52,988 nucleotides of DNA from an uncultured Porphyromonadaceae bacterium (GTDB taxonomy: Bacteria > Bacteroidota > Bacteroidia > Bacteroidales > Muribaculaceae), in NCBI GenBank assembly GCA_947176915.1, contig CAMWSM010000007.1:1-52988 (forward strand). Reading direction: 5' to 3'. A program made the position numbers and the translations under genes. Below, piece after piece: positions 48,317 through 52,988 of the stretch (positions are counted from its first letter, which is position 1; every line of letters starts with the position of its first letter). The notes beneath the pieces were generated by a model. The model was not told where the DNA came from. It saw only the letters and a list, made by a program, of their open reading frames with translations, and ran no database searches.

Positions 48317-50518
48317 ACTCCCCAACTCCAGCTGATTGCGCACGAGGTTGTAGTATGCCCCTCGTTTAGCCGTGAGTTCATCATGAGTCCCTGTCTCCAC
48401 CACTTTGCCATCGCCGAGCACTATAATGTTGTCGGCATTGCTAACCGTTGATAGACGGTGAGCCACCACCACTACAGTTTTCCCCTTGTAGAATTGGGAA
48501 AGATTCTCCACAATCATCCTCTCATTTTTGGCATCAAGGGAGTTGGTAGCTTCATCGAGGAAAATGAAATCAGGGTTGCGGTAGACTGCCCGTGCTATTA
48601 GAATGCGCTGCCTTTGCCCTTGACTTAACCCTCTGCCGTCTTTCCCTACCTTGGTGTCATAACGCAGGGGAAGAGACATCACGTAATCATCAATACATGC
48701 TATGCGGGCAGCTCTCTCAAGGCGTTCCCGGTCTATCTCATTGTCGTCTACAGCGATATTCCGCGCTATCGACTCGGAGAAGATCACCCCGTCCTGCATA
48801 ACCACCCCGCAATGGCGGCGCCACCACTTCATATTATAGTCGGAAAGAGGCTTTCCAGCCACCTCTACGGCTCCCTCCTCCAAAGGATAATATCCGAGCA
48901 GGAGCTTGAGCAGTGTTGTCTTTCCGCTTCCGCTCGCCCCCACGATAGCCGTTACCTTTCCTTCGGGAATCTCTATCGATACGTCGTCGATGGTCTTGGT
49001 CATGGCATGGGGGTCGTAGCGGAAACCGGCATTGCGGAACGAAATGGAGAGGGGAGCACCTTCCGGGAACGCCCTGAGCCTATCCCTCTCCGGCTCCTCG
49101 TTGCGTCCGCCGTGGATCTCGTTTATACGCTCCAGGGAGATCTTCACATCCTGAAGGGAATAAATGAACTGCATGAGCTGCGCCACGGGGGAATTCAACT
49201 GCCCGACGATATACTGGATTGCGAGCATGGCTCCTAAAGTGATTTCACCTCGTATCACGGCAGTGGCTGCGAAGACGGTGATCAGTATGTTCTTCACTTC
49301 GTTGATGAAGATGCTGCCAGCCTCCTGAGTCTGCTGCATGCGGAGTGATTTCATCTGCACGGCGAAAAGGTCAGCCTGGCAATCCTCCCATTCCCAGCGC
49401 CGCCGGCGCTCGCAGTCCTGGAGCTTTATCTCCTGCATGGATGTTATGAATTGGAAGGTGCGGTTCTGGTTGATCGCCTGCTGCTCGAAAAGCTCATAAT
49501 CGATCACTTTCCGTCGCTTCAGGAACGTTGCTATCCAAGCTCCGTAAGCCACGCTCCCGAGGAGGAAAATAAGGAATATAAGCCGGTTGTAGATAAGGAG
49601 GACAATCCCGAAAATTATGAAGCTCAACATCGAGAAGACAATGTTGAGGAGCTGGGAGGTAAGGAACGACTGCACCCGGTTGTGGTCGCCCATGCGCTGG
49701 AGGAGGTCGCCTGTCAGTTTTGTGTCGAAAAACGACATAGGGAGTTTCAGGAGCTTTATGAAGAAATCGCTCAGCAGGGATATGTTAATCCTCATAGATA
49801 TGTGGAGCAGGAGCCATCGGCGTATGAAGTCGGTGGCTGTGCGTCCTGCCACGATCATCAGTTCTCCGAGTAGCACGAGCCAGATGAAACCGACATCGCT
49901 GTTGCGGATGCCGACGTCTACGATAGACTGTGTGAGGAAAGGTAGGATAAGCTGCAGGATGCAGGCGAGGAGCAGACCGAGGGTGATCTGCAGGAAATAT
50001 TTACGGTATTGCCTGACGTAGCCGAACAGGAAGCGGAATGAACGCTGTTCCTCTCCGCTCCACACATCATCCTCAAGAGATCCGAACCGGTCGGCAGGCT
50101 CCAGGAATAGAGCCACCCCCATATCCTTTCCGTCGCGGGAGGTGCTTATCCAGTGCTGCCTGAATTCCGATTCCGACAGAGAGTAGAATCCTTTCCCCGG
50201 ATCGGCGATATGAAATCGGCGCCCGTTGCGGCTGACCTTGCGGAGCACCACGAAATGGTTCTGATTCCAGTGGAGGATAGCCGGGAGAGGACACTCTGCA
50301 AGCTGAGAGGGTTCCACGCGTGCGCCGCAGGTCTCGAACCCGAGTTTTACTGCGGCATCGCTGATTCCCTTGAGGGAGACTCCCTCGGCAGTGGCATGGC
50401 AGAATTTCGACACGAAATCAAGGGAATAGCGAGCTCCGAAGTGGCGGCACACCATAGTCAGGGCTGCCACTCCGCACTGCATGGCGTCTCTCTGCTTTAC
50501 AAAATCCTTCTCTTTCAT
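48314..50518 (-). CDS. C39-peptidase ABC exporter for double-glycine peptides
   Basis: This 734-residue protein starts with a complete C39 peptidase domain: Gln9, catalytic Cys15 (QRDAMQCGVAALTM), His88 (HWNQNHFVVL) and Asp106 (HIADPGKG). Membrane helices follow (about 160-440: FLQITLGLLLACILQLILPF, with the cytosolic loops). The nucleotide-binding domain has Walker A GASGSGKTTLLKLLLGY (about 521), signature LSQGQRQRILIARA (about 630) and Walker B FIFLDEATNSLD (about 650). Such exporters cleave after GG and move the core across the inner membrane. It starts 23 bases after the barrel gene at 50542, and peptides 1-3 are its probable cargo. Confidence 0.95.
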   Translation of the reverse strand: MKEKDFVKQRDAMQCGVAALTMVCRHFGARYSLDFVSKFCHATAEGVSLKGISDAAVKLGFETCGARVEPSQLAECPLPAILHWNQNHFVVLRKVSRNGRRFHIADPGKGFYSLSESEFRQHWISTSRDGKDMGVALFLEPADRFGSLEDDVWSGEEQRSFRFLFGYVRQYRKYFLQITLGLLLACILQLILPFLTQSIVDVGIRNSDVGFIWLVLLGELMIVAGRTATDFIRRWLLLHISMRINISLLSDFFIKLLKLPMSFFDTKLTGDLLQRMGDHNRVQSFLTSQLLNIVFSMLSFIIFGIVLLIYNRLIFLIFLLGSVAYGAWIATFLKRRKVIDYELFEQQAINQNRTFQFITSMQEIKLQDCERRRRWEWEDCQADLFAVQMKSLRMQQTQEAGSIFINEVKNILITVFAATAVIRGEITLGAMLAIQYIVGQLNSPVAQLMQFIYSLQDVKISLERINEIHGGRNEEPERDRLRAFPEGAPLSISFRNAGFRYDPHAMTKTIDDVSIEIPEGKVTAIVGASGSGKTTLLKLLLGYYPLEEGAVEVAGKPLSDYNMKWWRRHCGVVMQDGVIFSESIARNIAVDDNEIDRERLERAARIACIDDYVMSLPLRYDTKVGKDGRGLSQGQRQRILIARAVYRNPDFIFLDEATNSLDAKNERMIVENLSQFYKGKTVVVVAHRLSTVSNADNIIVLGDGKVVETGTHDELTAKRGAYYNLVRNQLELGS

Positions 50519-50541
50519 TCCCTATAGTTATCTGTGTTCCG

Positions 50542-52815
50542 TTATTTCTCCTTCTCGAAACGGATATAGTCTTCCGCGTTGCGCACTTTCCCGTTTCCGA
50601 AGCGGAAACGTATGTTTATGCCTGCGCACCATGACCCTGTGTTTGTGAGATTTTGAGTCTGAGAAAAAGAGAATCCCGGAGCCGAGATGAAGGTATGATT
50701 TACGGCAGGGAGCAGGCGGGTAGGTATTATTCCGAAAAGGGCTACAGAGAGACGATTTTTTAGAAATAGCTTGAAAACTGAAAGATTCAGAGCCTCCTGC
50801 CGCGCGATCTCCCGACCCATTGGAACAGGCATTCTATCATCGCGCAGGAAATATTCAGCTTGTGCCACATATCCTTTCCCCATTATATTCCACTCTGCGG
50901 ATGCATCGAGATACCATGTGCGGCCATATCCTTTCGAAGCATCATATTTGCGCTGATACCACTGGTAGCTGCCGAGAATGTCTATCTTGAAATCGCGATG
51001 GAGATGACGGAAAAACTGTATGCCCGCATACTGGTGGATGATAGTGCTGTTGGCGTAAGTCTGTATGACTCCGTTACGATAATCCTCAGAAGGAAGATAT
51101 ACGGTCGAGATGTCATTGGCAGCCCGTCGGTACATATATTCGATCTTCAGGCAGTTAAGAAATGTTATCTGTGGATTGGCATAGTGCATCACTTTTGCTT
51201 TCAGTTCCGGATTGCCGACATGGAGCACACCGTCTGCCACTTTCCATTGCTGAGGGGAGAGCAGGTCAAGATTCGGATATTCCACATCACAGTAGTATAG
51301 AGCCGTTATTTTCATCCATTTGAAGGGACGCCAGTAGATTCGGGCATCAGGCATGAAGGATGATTCCGAGAGTTTCATGTCGTCGTTGCTCTTGGAAATA
51401 TGCTGCCAGCTTCCTCCAAAGCGAATATTGAAGTTTGAGACAGGACGGAAATAAATGTCTACGTTGGGAAGATTGCGTGTCTCGGAAAGATTGGTTCTCA
51501 CTTCCGCTTGGCTGACAGTATTATAGTCGCGCCAAGTAAGATTATATTTTAGAGAGATTCTCCATTTTCTTGAAGGATGCCATGAGGCGGTTAGATATGT
51601 CTGGATATAATCCTTGTCTCCGTCGGTAGAGGAAAACGAAGAGGAGAGGGGTTGGGTGAAATCACGGTTTTCCCTGATTCCATATCGGTTATAGATGAAG
51701 TCGGCAGAGAGATTCCAGTTATCACCGAGGGCTCCATGATAGAAAATTCCTCCAACGAAGTTATTGTTGCGATATTTCTGAAGATAGTAAGAAGTGAAGT
51801 TGCCGCCGGGGTCTGACATTAGCTGATCTTCGCTTTTGCGTGCATTTGTGTGGTCATAGCTGAACTGGGCTGATATGACGTGTGAAGAAGAGATACTGTA
51901 GTCGACTCCAATCAGGGTCTTCCATGAAAGCTTACGTTGAGAGATATTAGGGTCGGAAGCAGGAGGAGTGTCAGCCACAGTCGGCGAGAAACCTTCCGAA
52001 TGTATGGAATACCCCTCCGCCTCTTTCCATAAAGAGCGAGAAAATTCCTCTGAGGCATATAAATTCCATTTTCCGAAAGTGGAAGTAACATTAAATGTTT
52101 CCCCCTCGTTGTTGGAAAAACCATTCTGCAGGAATTGGGTATATTTCCCTTGGATGCTGAGGTCTATGCCTTGGTAATTCTTATTCAGGATTATATTGAC
52201 CACCATAGGAGAGCCGGCATATCTTCCGGAAGGATTTCTTTCAATCTCAATAGATTTTATTCGCTTCGGGTTGAGGCTCATGGCATATTGGCGGGAGACT
52301 TCCTGCCCGTCTACTATTATCTTTATGTTTGATTCCGTGCCGATGCGGAGAGTTTCCGTAGCTTGATTTACGCTCACTCCGGGAAGTTTTGCAAGCAGGT
52401 TGGCAGCATTATTGGTGTTTTTGCGCATCTCGTCAGTAATGGTGAAAATCTCTTTTCCCTCCGCATCTCTTTGGATGGATGCGGTTACTTCGATTCCCTC
52501 CAGCTGAACCTCTTCGGGAGAGAGTTTAAGCAAGATGGAATCATTGCTGCCATAAAATTGAATCACCGCAGGAGCATACCCGGTGGAAGTGCCTTTTATC
52601 AGGAATGGAGTTTCAGCCAATATAAGTCTTGCCATTCCATCGGAGTCAGAGAGGGAGGCTCCAATCAGCGTACTGTCTTTACGTAATCCGGAGACGGCTG
52701 CTCCGGGAACAGCTTCGCCGTTAGGTTGCTCCACTTTTACCACAAGTGTCCTGTCTGCCATAATCGAAGATGGAAAGACCAACAGAGAGATGAGAAACAA
52801 TATACGTGAAAACAT
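50542..52815 (-). CDS. TonB-type outer-membrane barrel protein with CarboxypepD regulatory domain
   Basis: 757 residues from the ATG at 52815 (MFSRILFLISLLVFPSSIMA); a farther ATG at 52899 lies close to the promoter region and adds residues before the signal peptide. After the CarboxypepD_reg-like domain (about 20-100: VVKVEQPNGEAVPGAAVSGL) comes a plug-like part (DEMRKNTNNAANLLAKLPGVSVNQATET, about 130-160). A barrel of the OMP_b-brl_3 type runs to the C-terminal GINIRFRFGNGKVRNAEDYI. It leads the exporter transcript and may pass peptides, or a signal, across the outer membrane; this is context-based inference. The fragment at 952 is from the same family. Confidence 0.85.
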   Translation of the reverse strand: MFSRILFLISLLVFPSSIMADRTLVVKVEQPNGEAVPGAAVSGLRKDSTLIGASLSDSDGMARLILAETPFLIKGTSTGYAPAVIQFYGSNDSILLKLSPEEVQLEGIEVTASIQRDAEGKEIFTITDEMRKNTNNAANLLAKLPGVSVNQATETLRIGTESNIKIIVDGQEVSRQYAMSLNPKRIKSIEIERNPSGRYAGSPMVVNIILNKNYQGIDLSIQGKYTQFLQNGFSNNEGETFNVTSTFGKWNLYASEEFSRSLWKEAEGYSIHSEGFSPTVADTPPASDPNISQRKLSWKTLIGVDYSISSSHVISAQFSYDHTNARKSEDQLMSDPGGNFTSYYLQKYRNNNFVGGIFYHGALGDNWNLSADFIYNRYGIRENRDFTQPLSSSFSSTDGDKDYIQTYLTASWHPSRKWRISLKYNLTWRDYNTVSQAEVRTNLSETRNLPNVDIYFRPVSNFNIRFGGSWQHISKSNDDMKLSESSFMPDARIYWRPFKWMKITALYYCDVEYPNLDLLSPQQWKVADGVLHVGNPELKAKVMHYANPQITFLNCLKIEYMYRRAANDISTVYLPSEDYRNGVIQTYANSTIIHQYAGIQFFRHLHRDFKIDILGSYQWYQRKYDASKGYGRTWYLDASAEWNIMGKGYVAQAEYFLRDDRMPVPMGREIARQEALNLSVFKLFLKNRLSVALFGIIPTRLLPAVNHTFISAPGFSFSQTQNLTNTGSWCAGINIRFRFGNGKVRNAEDYIRFEKEK

Positions 52816-52924
52816 AGTTTGAGATAGTATAAGATACAATAGATAGTTTTGGTAGTCCGAGTCAGGAGTTGAGCGGGAGAATTTCCGCAGTAAAAACAAG
52901 AGAGGAGAAAAGAGGATAATTTCA

Positions 52925-52956
52925 CAAAATTACGACAGATGCGGGTGTATTTGCAA
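52925..52956 (-). promoter_or_regulatory. Promoter of the barrel and exporter genes
   Basis: On the minus strand TTG (52956-52954), 21 nt, then TAATTTTG (52932-52925). The leader to the ATG at 52815 is about 103 nt. Nothing else is seen to the window end at 52988. Confidence 0.7.
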
Positions 52957-52988
52957 GAGAATTTGTACGGAAAAAGTACGGAATTTGA

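Overview
The window looks like a chromosomal segment of a gut member of the order Bacteroidales, most likely close to Muribaculaceae. The reasons are promoters of the form TTTG-N19 to N21-TAnnTTTG, few Shine-Dalgarno sites, and families largely restricted to Bacteroidota: GLPGLI proteins, TPR regulators with a C-terminal helix-turn-helix, DUF3244, DUF4846, SusE/F-like modules on an amylase, CarboxypepD-regulatory TonB-type barrels, and the thrA / ApgM-type kinase / thrC operon. The assignment rests on gene content only.

Layout. 1-1230: a heptamer repeat array and broken outer-membrane protein genes. 1340-2556: an AT-rich AbiE-like toxin-antitoxin pair overlapping dtd by 4 bases. 2553-10870: housekeeping genes (dtd, ybeY, mnmG, apt, uvrC, rnr) with a parS-like palindrome between mnmG and apt. 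10914-17580: a secreted six-hairpin glycosidase-like protein, the SRP RNA and tRNA-Thr only 4 nt apart, a decayed REP-associated transposase, and a large multimodular alpha-amylase flanked by two copies of a leader element. 17936-27589: DUF4286, ruvC, deoC, mannose-1-phosphate guanylyltransferase, a Na/Pi transporter, a DUF4846 lipoprotein, an AAA/PD-(D/E)XK protein, folA and a glycosyltransferase. 27590-31224: small secreted proteins and a TPR regulator split by a one-base frameshift. 31326-36500: the threonine operon. 36643-36925: a small plus-strand transcription unit. 36934-39121: a lipoprotein, fabF and acpP.

The most interesting region is 39295-52815, all on the minus strand. It combines three small peptides with double-glycine leaders and Cys/Trp-rich cores (one only 53 residues), a C39-peptidase ABC exporter, a membrane protein joining a C39-like domain, a VKOR disulfide-forming domain and a thioredoxin domain, three GLPGLI proteins, two TonB-type outer-membrane barrels, a small HTH regulator and a HlyD-like N-terminal stub. 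The peptides share a Cys...W-x2-W-x3-W-F-x(1,2)-Cys pattern. The reading offered is export with leader removal, oxidation to a disulfide, and delivery or sensing at the outer membrane. The peptide, VKOR and GLPGLI unit has recently been duplicated, and the VKOR gene in the newer copy is almost wholly deleted. An array of 11-bp repeats sits directly upstream of the peptide promoter and next to the regulator gene.

A recurrent structural theme is heptamer arrays (TTAGGCG, TTAAGGG and AATTGAA types) that begin at or within a few bases of stop codons at several loci. Because 7 is not a multiple of 3, they place stop codons in all three frames.
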